Assembly: GCF_041146795.1 (NCBI RefSeq)
Contig: NC_135175.1
Coordinates: 31,313,075-31,377,074, forward strand
Direction of reading: 5' to 3'
DNA: 64,000 bases
Source: Maylandia zebra
Taxonomy: Eukaryota; Chordata; Actinopteri; Cichliformes; Cichlidae
Below are positions 50,087 through 62,183 of this stretch, piece by piece (the stretch's first letter is position 1; the number at the start of each line of letters is the position of its first letter). Below the pieces are notes generated by a model. It searched no databases. It was given only the letters and a program-made list of their open reading frames with translations, and had not been told where the DNA came from. The translations under genes were made by a program, and so were the position numbers.

Positions 50087-50092
50087 AATAAA
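50087..50092 (+). terminator. Poly(A) signal of zinc-finger copy 1
   Basis: AATAAA within GAGAATAAAGG, 251 bp after the stop codon. The paralogous block in copy 2 ends before this point (62182), so copy 2 lacks this signal. Confidence 0.5.
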
Positions 50093-50299
50093 GGTTTTTA
50101 GTTCTTTCAAAGAGAGTCTTGGAGGTGTTTGATGTTTCTGTTTTTTCTACAGAAAGGAAGAAACTATTTTTCTTGCTTTGTGTAGTGTGGAAGTTTTTAA
50201 TGTTTCTTTCATCTGTGATGTTCTTGATGTAACTAACAGTGAAGTGTTCCAATGTTTTTCTTCTGTTTATATTTGTAAGTTTCCTTTAATTGTGGAACT

Positions 50300-52450
50300 T
50301 TGTTTTGTAATTGGTGGTAGCGGAAGTAACGTGCAGCACGGACTGAGTTTGTGGTGACACTAGAGCAGAGAAGCATGGCGCTCTGTGAGTTCAGCTGCAT
50401 CGTCCTACTGCTTTAAACTGGACTTAAGTTTTAAAGAACACATAAGTTAAGTTAAATTAAACCCAATTGTGGACTCACCGTTGAGAGGAGTAGCGGCTCG
50501 CGCGAAGAACGGACTTTCTCCCGTTTGGCTACAGCAGGCAATGAGGTGTGTTCAGGGTGCCTCTGTTAATTTCAGTTTCAATGAAAGTGCCATAAAAGGG
50601 CATTTATGTGTCTATACCTTTATTGTTTGGATTTACTGTGATAAGAGTTATTGTAAACATGTTGCTTATTGCAATTGTTTTCTTTGGGTAGTTCTCACGA
50701 TGATGATGATGATGACGACGCTGAGTGATCTTGTCGCCGAACATTGAATAAATCATCTGTAAACAAGAACTTGTCCGCGTGGTGGCTAACGGGAGCTACA
50801 CTTGAATGTGTTGACATGAAGATGGTACAAATAAACTGTCCTTTTAGCTTTAGCTCCTAATTTATTCATTATTTGTGGATGTAGCACAGCAGCAGTGTCT
50901 TGATTAACACATGGAGGGCTCGGGATCTGATGGTGTCATCTCCCTAATTTGCCCACTGCGTAAATCTCACTCTTTGCCAAGAAATTGAAATAAATCTTGT
51001 TTCCCTGCTGGATAGTGATCCACTGTAACTCTGCTCCTCCTTCCTATTTAGGATTTCTGTGACTGAAGTAAAATTCCCTCCATCCATCACTTATCCCAGC
51101 TAACCCAAAGTAAAATAAAGTTTTGCTCATCTTAAAAAAGCATTACAATAATGGGCATTACCAATGCAAACTGAATAATACAGAAGATGAAAGAAGAGAC
51201 TTTGATCAGTTAATAAAGCTCATGATCTTGATTCATTGTGGCTGCTACACAGATACTTCTGGGTCACTTCTCTCAGTTAGGAACCTTCCTCACCAAAACT
51301 GACTGTTGGACCACACCCCTGGTTTCATGAGAAATTGTTTCAGCCATGATTTCTCTTCCTGTATTTCAGAGTAAAGACTGAAGTGACAAATGGAAACATG
51401 TTTAAAAAACGCAATGTGAGAGAGACGTTGAGGTCCTTAGAAGTTACCCTGGGTTTTTCTGTCACCCTGCTAGATGTTACACACCTTGTTATTGGACTGA
51501 TTTCTACTGCTGGACTACTCCTGGGGAGAGTAACAATACTCTTACTAATTAGCTCCCTTTCACACCTTTGGGGATATTTATTTTTGTGCTTGCAGCGCTG
51601 TGAGCCAGAACAGCGAGAGAAAAATCTGCAACAGCGACGAGCCGAATGCTTAAGTGAATCCCAGCAGCTGCACATGTGCTACGCTGATTTAGAGGATATC
51701 TTTGCTCTGGATTTATATTTATACTTTTTCATTTCTATATGATTCTTCTTGCATCTAAACAAAGATGATTCAATTTGCTAAATTTTGATGGCTCTTCGTG
51801 CTCGGGTGTAAATGAGACGTAATATTTGCTCTTGGTTTGTTTCTCCTGTACAGAACCTTGCAGTACAACAGAAACCTAAAAACATTATTTGTAGTTGTTA
51901 TTCTTAGTTGTTCTGCTGCCTAAATACCACAGGGTGTAATTATGAAGTTATTGAGCTGCACATACTTTACGACCTGCTTAAGTTCGAGGTCACAGCGTCT
52001 GTAGAGCAGCTGGAACATAATGAAGTCTACAAGGTTAAAGTTTTATCTTCACTTGTTGTTCTCTCTGCTGCTTGGTTTGATGGATCTGAGAGCTTTTGTT
52101 TTTATTACTGTTATTATAATTATCATTAATATCTTTAAAAGCTTTAAAATAGTGTTTGTGTTTGAAAAATGGATTTCAGAATTGAACAGAAACATCTGTC
52201 ATAAAAATCGCCCAAAGGCACAGAGACAAACTCAAAGGATGCAACCTGTAACTTTCTCTTCCTTCATGTCAGCACCATCATCGATTATTTATAGTAAATG
52301 CATATAGCAACAGTAACACTTTAGTTTGGATTTCATGATTTCTGTAATTGGAAAATATTATTTTGTTTAAAGACAGAAGTGACTGTGTAGTTGCAACATT
52401 AAAGTGAAATATTTAATAGTCTAATAACAGATTATGTGTTGAAGCTGTCG
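50300..52450. other. No gene recognised
   Basis: Open frames up to 119 codons occur (for example 51383-51742), but none shows a domain, splice partners or a paralogue in the window. A (GAT)n-like run lies at about 50699-50720. The block before 50770 ends with an AATAAATC and could be an LTR-like or gene 3' end, but no duplication was found. Confidence 0.35.
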
Positions 52451-52454
52451 TTTC

Positions 52455-52740
52455 AGGAGGAGAGAAGCTGCAGAGAGGCGTGTAAGACTGCAACTCTGCT
52501 TCCTGGTCCCAGCTCTGGATAGTCATATTTTAGGGGGTTTAATAAATGTGTCCATATTTCTAGAAAGGAGAGCTGCTCCATCCAAAGTGGGATCGATGAC
52601 GTCTCTCCTAACAAGACCAGGTTTCCTCCAGAAGATTTGCCAATCATCTATGAAGCCCACATCGTTTCTTGGACACCACTCAGACAGCCAGCAACTTAAG
52701 GAGAACATGTGGCTAAACATGTCACTCCTGGGCTGTATCC
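52455..52740 (-). mobile_element. L2-type ORF1 esterase fragment, antisense
   Basis: The minus strand reads [20 protein letters not shown] and [15 protein letters not shown], closely matching the ORF1 at 42940-43140. In this copy the final His block reads IDPTLDGA instead of IHPTLDGA, so the catalytic His is lost. Confidence 0.7.
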
Positions 52741-53009
52741 CAGTTCAGGGTCTGCAGCCTTAAAGGCTGCGTTTTAAGGCCGATTACGTCACAGCATCGC
52801 GACGAAGGCTGTTCCAATTCAAAGGCTGCTCGAAATGCGGCCCTCAAATGTGTCCTTCATTTCCCTGAATTTTAAAGATGTGTCGGTGTAGACTTCGTGG
52901 CCCAACATATCCCAGATTGCATAGCGCGGCGGTGGGTGTGGATAATTTTGCCGAAAAAAACGGTGGAAGCGGAGCGGCCAAAGAGTAAACGTTTAAAAGT
53001 AAGTACTGT

Positions 53010-53289
53010 TATGATGTCTCAACAGGACCTGGAAAAACTAGTCCATGCATTCATTTTTAGTAGGCTTGATTACTGCAACAGCATCTTTACAGGTCTACCT
53101 AAAAAATCAGTCAGACAACTGCAGCTCATTCAGAACTCTGCTGCTCGAGTCCTCACTAAGACCAAAAAAGTGGACCACACCAGTCCAGCTCTGAGGTCTT
53201 TACTCTGGCTGCCTGTCCGTCAGAGGATAGACTTTGAAGTTCTGATGCTGGTCTATAAAGCTCTGAATGGTTTAGGACCAAAATACTAG
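53010..53289 (+). mobile_element. L2-type RT C-terminus fragment
   Basis: The plus strand reads [52 protein letters not shown] and ALNGLGPKY. This is the characteristic C-terminal region of fish L2-like ORF2. It stops at the border of a hAT element. Confidence 0.75.
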
Positions 53290-53569
53290 TGATGGTGATA
53301 TAAAGCCCCGTGATGAACTGAAGCTTTCATCCAACTGGTCGACTCATGGTTCGAAGCATTGTGATGATTCATTTGCTCTACTTCGCCATCAAGTGGACGA
53401 TTCAAGTGAAACAAGCTCTGTGATTATAATGATGTGACGTGTAAACCGCTAAACTGAATAAATAAATTGTTTTCATGATTATTTATCCCGAATATTGTCT
53501 CAGTATGTCTGATACAAAAGAGAAAGTGGAACCTATCAGGACAGAGTTTTGGTATGATTGTGTAACTGT

Positions 53570-56171
53570 TAGAGCTGGGTATCGTCACTGATTTCTAGAA
53601 TCGATTCGATCCGATCTGGGTAAATTTTTCCTCAGACAGTCAGAAATGTTATAATTCAGATCACGGATCAGTACATTTCCATATTTTTATATCTATAAAA
53701 AGAAAGATGAGATTTGCGAGACTTTATCAAAGGTGTAAGCATCACAGCAGATGCCTTTGTATCAAAGTAGCTGAGGCTAAAACAGAAAAACGATTTTATA
53801 AAAATATTCTGCAGTAGATCAAAAACGAAAGAAAACCATTAATCAACATATGAACATTACCTGATGCTGCTGAAGTGAAGCAGAGAAAAGTTACAGAGGT
53901 TTAGAGACACGGCTAAGCGTTTTGCATTTTGCATAATTTTAAAAAGTTTACATTTGTTCAGTAGCCTACTGAACAGCAGAAATTAGGTTTTCTTTTTGGA
54001 AGTAAGTAAAAGGGAAAAAAAACAGCGACCGACAGCGCTGTAAACAACGGTAGACAGCAAATCCAGCATGTCCAAATTAACACTTTCGGATTTGATTTCA
54101 ACACTATTAAAGTGTCTATATGGGTCCACACCAGAGAGTGTTAATTTAACTCTTTTTGGAGAGTTGGTACGTTAACTCTGATTTAGTGTTAAACACCAAA
54201 TCTGTCTGGAGTTGATCATTTAACACTGGGTGTTAAGAGTTTATATATTAACTCTCAAAGAGTATTTTAGTTTAACTACGTAAGAGTTATCTTCTAATTC
54301 ATTCTAAAAAGCGGGAATTTTACTGTTCTGAACTTCTAGAAATTTCTTTTGGAAATAAACATTTACTAAAAAGATGCAATGGTTTTTGAAAAACATTTAT
54401 TCTGAACTGTGCACCACAATATCAAAACATTTTCTGAAAGATGTAACAGTATACATGTTCTCACTTTCATTAGAATTTTGTTTATCAAAAGGTCTGACAT
54501 AGGCAAGCTGGTAAATGCAAATAACAGCATTCTCATCACTTATTTCTTCAATACAATATGCATGTCCTTCATTCATCCCTTTGTGGAACTTCAACGCACT
54601 TCTGCTCTCCCTCATATTCCATCTTCACAAGCATATCCTGTGCGGAGATTGAATAAAAAATTAGTTGACACTAATTAATGGCACAAATAATCCAGTAAAC
54701 AATTGCAGCACAGTAAAAAAAAAAAGAAAAGGAATCCTCTTTGAGCCATTACTTGTGTAAAGTATTTTCCCAAAAGACAAAGACACAGGCAACAGGTAAT
54801 ACTGAATTAAATGTAAAACCTCAACCTTTTTCATTTTTACCCAAACCGTGTGCACAAAACTCTGGAGGGATCTATGCTAACGTAGAATCCAGTCAGGACG
54901 TCTGCTACTGCTGTTTGCTCGTTTTTTTTTATGGGCGATCGTTTTCAGGCTTCAAGTAGCACCATTATACCAACATTTCACATTCTAGACATTGTTTTAG
55001 GTGTATTTGACCAAAAGTTTGACTGAAAATTCACATGCAAGCTTTTTTTCAAGGCTGTGGTATTTGCCCGCAAACAATACCTTTCAGCTAGCTAAAACAG
55101 AATATTATGCTATCACCGAGCAACATGGCTACTGCCTTCCACACAGCTTTGTCTCAACTCCAAAGAGCCACAGAAGTAAAAGCTCATAATAATAATTGAA
55201 ACAATCTTTGAAAAAATGACTTACCAAGCATGGCAAACAACTCGAATATGTAGAGCAAAATGTTCTGAAACGGCTTCACTTCAGCTTCGATTGAAGCCGT
55301 GCTGGGGGCGGAGTCTGTGAATTTACTCTGTTGGTGTCATAGCCCCTCTAGGAGTTCAGAGTTAAGAGGTCAAGAGTTAATGTTTCCATTGTAACACCTC
55401 CAGATTTGACATAGAAACACTCATTTTTAACACTCGATTTTAACTACTATCATTTTACACCTCAGAGTTACATTAAAAGAATGTGACTCTGCTTAGAGTA
55501 AAATTAACTCTACTTTTGCAAGAAGACTATTAACACCAAAACATTTAACACTTTTGAATTTGCTGTGTAGACTTGTGCATAACAAGCAAGTGAATAATGC
55601 AGAAAACAGATTTTTAGACGGGAAACTGTTCTTGGAGTACAGAGAGAGACCACGAGCTGTGCATGAAGTGTGATTTTATCGTGGTGGAAGCAAAATAGCA
55701 AAAGTCAGAGGGAATTCATGGCTATGTTTATGTGAAGCGTAGTTTGGATCTTCTTTTGCTGCTGGTTCAGTCAATATTGTTTGGAGAGGTAAAACCTACA
55801 GCTTCAGAATCAGTGCAAAAAGGGCGTAAAACACAAGGCCCGCCGACAGATCAGAACCAGCGAGCTGTCGGATTTCGGCCCTAACCGTGTCCGTGCCGTA
55901 GGGTGAGAAAGGCCACATCTCACTGATTCTGATGTGTCGGCGGGTCCGCGCTTTGTGTTTACGTCTTTATGCATAATAGCCTACGTGTATCTGCTGTCAT
56001 TTACTGTTTTAGCTGTTTGGTGGTTGTTGAAATTTAGTGAGGTTTAACCTGAGATTCTGGCGTTTGGGGCAAAATAAATTTATATTAAAAATCGATTCAG
56101 GATTTTAATGAATCAATATCACGTTATCCAAGCTAGAATCGATTTTAATCGATAATCAAAACCCACCCCTA
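53570..56171. mobile_element. hAT element with perfect 8-bp duplication GTAACTGT
   Basis: Ends TAGAGCTGGGTATCG and CAAAACCCACCCCTA are imperfect inverted repeats, and GTAACTGT flanks it at 53562-53569 and 56172-56179. ATCGATT motifs occur near both ends. A second DNA element lies inside (54054-55566). No transposase domain could be read. The outer sequence (53287-53569 and 56180-56635) may belong to a third, surrounding hAT (AGTGATG…CATCACT ends), but without a matching duplication. Confidence 0.75.
54054..55566. mobile_element. DNA element with 4-bp duplication GTAG, rich in GTTAA motifs
   Basis: Inverted ends ACAGCAAAT(C/T)C and G(A)ATTTGCTGT are flanked by GTAG (54050-54053 and 55567-55570). 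Both ends are filled with scattered AACTCT and GTGTTAA motifs in opposite orientation. The core is non-coding. A 4-bp duplication would fit several superfamilies, for example Chapaev or Kolobok. The family is not assigned. Confidence 0.65.
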
Positions 56172-56559
56172 GTAACTGTGTAATCATGCTTATGTACATC
56201 TGGATAATGACACAAACTGTGTGGCGCTCCACTTTTTAATAAACTAAAAGACATTATAGGATCTGTAGTGTTGTTTATTTATATTATGGTACTTATCATT
56301 TGTGATATTTATTACTGTGTACATACTTTATTAGAAGAGAAAAAAAATCTCTTCCTTGCTGGTTCCATCGAAGAAGAAATGCTCAAGTAACTGTGTAGCA
56401 CGTAGGTAATCCAATTCCACAACACAGCGTGATGAGGGAATCAGCTGTGTTTTGCTGCCCATTTTATTTCGAATCTGGCGCGAACCGGCGAGCCAGTTCC
56501 TGAATCACGTGGTACGGACTGCCCACGAGGCCTCGAACGTCACTGCATACGTAATCAAA

Positions 56560-56650
56560 GCGAGCCTCGATACGCGCGTCACAAAAATTCCCCCGAGATT
56601 ACTCGACACGCTTCGAAGCTTCGACACATCACTACCTCTCACATCTAAAG
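56560..56650 (+). other. Probable non-coding first exon of zinc-finger gene copy 2
   Basis: ACCTCTCACATCTAAAG precedes the donor GTAAGTGTCAAGG at 56651, homologous to 41148-41175. The upstream sequence (CGAAGCTTCGACACATCAC) resembles a hAT end, so part of the exon or promoter may derive from a transposon. Confidence 0.45.
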
Positions 56651-56799
56651 GTAAGTGTCAAGGTAACTTTGAACTGTTCAGTCAATCTTGAGTTTATCGA
56701 AGTTTTCTGAAGGACGCTTTCTGTTGCTCTCTGTGAGAGAAGACCGTTAAAGGCGAGGCTCTCCAGAGTGTAGCAAAACAGGAAACCACAGCTGTGTGC

Positions 56800-57560
56800 G
56801 TGTAATGCTGGGCTTATGCTGGGCTTACACTGTGCGATTTTTGGCCCATTTTGAGCCGATTTTTGAGTCGTGCGACCGTTTTGGCGATCGGCCCGATTTT
56901 GGCCTTCGTCGTGCATCGCGTAGTATACGTGGGCTAATGCTGGGCAGACACTGCGATTTTTTTCAGTCGCGCGATTCAGCTCCTACTCAAACTGTACGTT
57001 GACTCGCAGGGGTTAGAAGTTCATAGGTCACGGTGCAGGGTCTCACACTATACGGCCCGATGCTCTGATGCGACCTGAGTGCTCACACTGTGCGTCCATA
57101 AAATGAAGGTTATAACGGAAATTCTGTCGCTCGCTCTCCCTCTCTGTCTTTCACTCACACAGACACACCACCACCATCAACTTTGCTAAATTGCTAATGA
57201 AAAACATTGATCAGGCAGCTGTGATTGAGCAGCAGTGTAGATCCAACTATTTTCACGGTTGTTGTGGTCGTGATAATTTTGTGAGGCCACATCGAAAAGG
57301 CTCGGATGAGCTTTCCAAAGTTCTACAAGTTGTGCCTCCATCGCTTGTGTCCAGATCACACACATGTGCTGTGCTGTGCCGTCTTTTTCGCTGACATTTG
57401 TGTTTGCGCGTGCGCAGTGTGACAAACTGCAGTGACACCCTGGTCAGTTCTTCTTTCATTGACTGAAGGGTACCAACAATTTTGTCCACGTCTACGGCGC
57501 TACTCCCTCGGACTGAGAAACCCCTCTCTCTCGGGTCTGGGTGACGGTATTGCTCTTGAG
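56800..57560 (-). mobile_element. DNA transposon fragment with MADF-like domain
   Basis: The left side has repeated TGCTGGGCTTACACTGTGCG motifs. On the minus strand (about 57370-57220) a frame reads WTQAMEAQLVELWKAHPSLF and ASQNYHDHNNREN, which fits the MADF fold of Myb-like DNA-binding proteins used by Harbinger-type transposons. The frame degenerates after this. It lies in intron 1 of zinc-finger copy 2 and is absent from copy 1. Confidence 0.5.
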
Positions 57561-58059
57561 CTCATGTAGAGCACACTGTCCTTGCTAGAGACAGATGAAG
57601 GCGGATTCCTCTTCACTCAAGTCTTCCTCCGACAGCTGGCTTTACCAATTCACTGTTGCTGGCTGCAAAGGGTTACTACTCACTTGCAGGAGTGGCCGCA
57701 ACCACTGGCAATAAGCTGTTCTTTATAGAGGACTCATGCTCGGGGAGACGTTTTCTGGTCCACCCTCTCTCCCAGAAGAGCCCCGGGAACGCTTGTGTCA
57801 TCTTTGCATACCTCCACAATTACATATTGTTTAGTCTTTAAAAAAAAAATTGAGATTTTCCGTGTACCACCAGAGAGAGACTAAGTACTACTAGTGGTAT
57901 GTGTACCACAGTTTGAGAACCACTGTTCTAAACCATGCTGTGAAACTCCTGGGGACCACCCCTTAAGGGTGAGATTAAAAGTATATGTGTATGACTGAGG
58001 GGCTGCCCCTCAGATCTGCTCTGGGAGAAACATAAGAATGTAGAAGAGGTGAAGGGAGT

Positions 58060-59092
58060 GTGTTTTTAAAAAAACAAAACAAGCAAATACGTTCGATAAA
58101 GTGCTTTCGGTTCGGTATGCATATGTATCGAACAATACAAAATCTTTTATTTGTTTTATCAACTTTTCTTCCAACGATGCTGTCTGTGTTGAGCGCTCAG
58201 TAGATCTGTGTTCGACTACCCCGCCTAGGCTGCACTGTCGAGTGCAGATCCACTGAGCGCAGCGCAAGCTAGCAAGACAGAAGCCAAGCTCGTTGCAATA
58301 TGGCAACTGCCTCAACGCTACCCGAAATTGAACCTCCCCCACCTTCATTCAGATCTGGCGTTTGAAACTATCGTGATGTTCATGTGAAGCATGACCCTGA
58401 TGGTAAGCGCGTCATGGACAAAAGTAAAACAGTATGTCCGATGTGCCACGCAATGCTCAATTGGTTGGAACTAGTGCGTTATCGCAGTTAGCTCGTTAAC
58501 ATGTTGATGCCGTCCAGCCCCACGCACACGATCCATGGTAACTCGTTAAGGGAGATTTGCAGCGTTATGGCGTTAACGTCATTTTAACGAGTTTAACGCT
58601 GACAGCACTAGTGGGAACACAATGAATATGACTACACATTTATGCCGACATCATCCTAGTGCAAAGACAAGTGGAAGCAGACAAAAACAACAAGCACACA
58701 TGCCACAAACGCTACCAGAGTCATTTAGGCAGCCGTTAGCACATGATTCTCCTTATGGGGACCTGATATGTTTAATATGCTGCTGAGAGTATAGCCCAGA
58801 AGAAGCGTATAGAATAGCTTTTATTTTGGAAAGAGCCATTTCTCTGTAATAAACTCTCTTTTCCAAAGATGAGTGATTCCTCAATCAGATTTATTTATTT
58901 ATTTATTTTTGTTGTTTCATCAACATTAAATTTAAAAACTGTACTTTTGAGTTAAAATATATATTTATAATGTTAATAAATGACTAATTAAAAAGGCATG
59001 AACATTTTTTTTTTTGTATCGAAAAAATATCGAACCGTGACACCAAAGTATCGAACTGAACTGTGAATTTTGTGTATCGTTGCACCCCTAGT
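58060..59092 (+). mobile_element. hAT element with BED-finger relic
   Basis: The right end GTATCGTTGCACCCCTA is a typical hAT end. From about 58366 the plus strand reads YRDVHVKHDPDGKRVMD, KTVCPMCHAML, then, after a 150-bp insertion (about 58460-58612), MNMTTHLCRHHPSAK. This is a BED zinc finger (C-x2-C ... H-x3-H). The rest of the transposase is missing. The left border is uncertain. Confidence 0.6.
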
Positions 59093-59399
59093 TGGAGGTA
59101 AAAGTGCTATAATGAAAAACATTTCAAGAAAATGTAAAATAAATGTATTCCAGGATAAAACACAGCTGTCTTTGTCTTAACGCTGCAAATCGGTGTGTCG
59201 GCCCACTGGGCATTTGATTCTAATAACAGGCCTCAGTCTCTCCTGCTACTGGTCTGCCATACTGCTAAATTTGGTATCGGTGCTCAAACCTTTTGTGTCT
59301 GTTTGCACACCTCGGGAAGCAAAAATTTGTTGAACATATGAGACACTTTGACTCTTCAGTGCAGTGTGGAGCCTAACAAAGATCTGTTTTGTGTCCCAG

Positions 59400-60176
59400 C
59401 TGATCAGCAGGAGGAGAAGAGTCTGACGGAGCAGCAGAGGAACATTTTCAGCTACTTGGACTCAGCTCAGCCACTACAGAGGAAACGATGAGCTCAACAC
59501 AGAAGGTGACAGACAGAGCAGGGCGATATGACCAAAAATGTTTATCACGATATACATTTGAAAATTTGCGATAACAATATAGCTGACGATAAAATTGACA
59601 CTAGACAAAATACTTTACAACTCCACGACTTTATCAGTGCAAAAAAACCCCATCAATGTATTTTCACTTAAACAAGCAGCTGTTTTTTATGTGCATTAAA
59701 GTTATATAAAAATGTAACAGTGCAAATACAAATGCCTTGGAGCAAATGTCAGCCAATTTCCTCTGGAAAATCCTTTTGGTTAAACTCTCAGCAAGCAATT
59801 TGCATTTGCACTGTTAAATTTTTATATAACTTTAATGCACATAAAAAAACATCTGCTTGTTTAAGTGAAAATATATTGATGGGTGTTTTGCACTAATAAA
59901 GTTGTGGAGTTGTAAAGTATTTTGTCTCGCGTCAATTACATCGTCAGTTATATCGTTATCACAAATTTTCAAATGTATATCGTGATAAATATTTTTGGTC
60001 ATATCGCCCTGCTCTACTTTCATGTGTTACTGTTTAGGCTTAAATAGGTTTGATGTTTGGTGCCTTTTCCTTAATGTAAAAAAAACCCAGTATTGTTCAA
60101 TCATTTTGTCAGCAGCTAATAAGACAAACATAGGATTTATTATCACTGAATGGTTATGTATAAATCTAGAAAAAGT

Positions 60177-60234
<58 letters not shown>

Positions 60235-61964
60235 TCAGGAGGGATGGGCATGATTTTAGTGTTTGAACAGTCATGAATTATTTTTAACAGCAGGTTGCAT
60301 GTAATGTGTTAGAACTACCAGCAGGTGGGGATAAGAGACCTTTAAGGTGTTTGGTGCCACGCTCCACCTTCAGGTTTAAAACTAGTGTTAATGGAGGGAG
60401 TTTGAAGGTTGAGTTTGTTCCACGACTGCATTTCACTCACTGCCTCTGTTTGTATCTCTGTCACTGCAGGACCAACATGGAGCGAGAAGTCAGCGCTCTC
60501 AGGAGGCCGACAAACCTCACAGAAGAAAGGGAGAGAAAACATACACCTGTGACGAGTGTGGGAAGGATTTTACTTTGAAGGCTAATCTAAAACAGCATCA
60601 GGTCATCCACACTGGAGAGAGACCGTTCAGCTGTGACTTGTGTGGAAAGTCTTTTTCCTGGAAGGATTCCCTAAAACAACACCATCTCATCCACAGTGGA
60701 GTTAAAGCGTACAGCTGTGATCAGTGTGGCAGAGCTTTTAATTGCAGTAGGAGCTTACAGAGGCATCTAGTTACCCATTCTGGAATTAAGGCATACAGCT
60801 GTGACATCTGTGGAAAAACTTTCAGCCGGCAAGAGAACAGAAATATACACCTACGCATTCACACCAGACATGTTGTGTACTGCTGTGAACAGTGTGGCAA
60901 AGAGTTTACAACAGATGCACAGTTAAAACAACACATGTTTACCCACACTGAGGAGAGACCTTATAAATGTGACCTGTGTGAGAAGACTTTTAAATCTCCA
61001 CATGACCTGAGACGACACCAACAGATCCACACCAGAAAGAGACTCTACAAGTGCAGTTACTGTGAGGTATGTATTTATATTGTTATCTTGTCATTTTAGC
61101 CTGACTGTTTGGAACAACTCTGCTCATTAAACTGTGTTAGCATGTTAGCAATTCTACTGCATGGAAAAGCAGCTCTGAGTGATTATTCAGATTTTCATGT
61201 TAGTTATGATTTTAGTATTACTGTAGTATTATGGTGGTAGTATTGTAGTTATTGCAGCCCAGTAAACTGAGTGTGTTAACTGAAACAGTCAAATGTAATT
61301 GGACGTCTGCAGAGATGCTCTTTATTTCAGGCGACGTTCAGGATAAAAATGTTGAAGGACTGACTTACACTGTCTTTGTGTCTTTGTTTAGAAGCAGAGC
61401 GACACAGATGGATCCAGTTCTCAACCCTGTCATCACTGTGGTGGTGGGAAAGACTTTCGTTGTGACCTTTGTGGAAAAACTTTCAGTCAGCAAGCCACCC
61501 TAAAAAGACATCAACGTAGACACACTGGAGACAAACTGCAATACTGCAAAGAATGTGGGAGAAGCTTCACCACACCAACTGAGTTAAAACAACATGAACT
61601 GATTCACAGTGGGGTTAAAAAGCACCTCTGTGATCAGTGTGGGTCATCCTTCACCACTGCAAGGGAGCTTAAAAGACACAAACGAGTCCACACAGGAGAG
61701 AAACCATACAAGTGCAGACACTGTGACAAAAGCTTCTCACAGTCAAATAGTCGTAACTCTCATGAACGTACACACATGGAAGGAAACTACAGCTGTGACC
61801 AGTGTGACAAGAGCTTCAGGAATCTCAGTTCATACTCCAAACACAAACGATCCCACGTTACTAATAAACTGTTTCACTGTTACCAATGTGCCCAAACATT
61901 CACCTCATTGTCTGCTCTGTGCAAACATCAGCGTGATCACTCAGGGCTGAAATCACTCCCATAA
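59400..61964 (+). CDS. C2H2 zinc-finger protein, 12 fingers, C-terminally truncated (copy 2)
   Basis: It is a paralogue of the gene at 44294, joined the same way: exon 2 59400-59505 (ATG 59488), exon 3 60470-61066, exon 4 61392-61964, giving 395 residues. All 12 fingers keep both Cys and both His and lie at the same residue positions as in copy 1. Fingers 12 and 13 of the series (338-360, 366-388) are identical in the two copies, but helices of the others differ. A C-to-A change turns TCA into TAA after LKSLP, removing the 40-residue tail, whose sequence still follows in frame. Intron 2 is about 1 kb instead of 3.8 kb, having lost most of the LINE. It is probably a functional DNA-binding protein; the effect of the missing tail is unknown. 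Confidence 0.86.
59515..60015. mobile_element. Giant-hairpin MITE in intron 2 of zinc-finger copy 2
   Basis: This is the counterpart of 44409-45263 without the nested element. Ends AGAGCAGGGCGATATG and its reverse complement enclose arms of about 240 bp around a loop containing CTTTTGGTTAAACTCTCAGC. It begins 9 bp after the splice donor. Confidence 0.8.
60178..60230. repeat. (GT)n microsatellite
   Basis: An uninterrupted GT run of about 53 bp lies in intron 2 of zinc-finger copy 2. Copy 1 has only a short GTGTGTGT at about 47963-47972 in the same place, so the array expanded in copy 2. Confidence 0.85.
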
Positions 61965-62183
61965 CTGGATCACAGTGAATCTGAAGAGACAGAAAGATCC
62001 TCTGGTTTCAGTGTCAGACTCAAAAAGCTTGAGATCAGGCTCCACAGAGTTCAGATAGAATCATTTAAACTTGTGTTGAACTGAACTGGTTGCTGGGCTG
62101 AACTTCTACATAATACAGATTTACATGGGATCTTATTTTCTGTCGTTTTACTGAGTCAGTTTTGTCCTTTTTTCTCTGTCCAG

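Noticed and set aside
51383-51742. 119-codon frame with hydrophobic stretches
   Set aside because: No signal peptide with a processing site, no paralogue and no flanking exon support. It was left as unassigned sequence.
53287-56635. Outer hAT element with AGTGATG...CATCACT ends
   Set aside because: The ends look plausible, but the flanks (AAAATACT and ACCTCTCA) do not form a target-site duplication, so it is not listed as a confirmed element.
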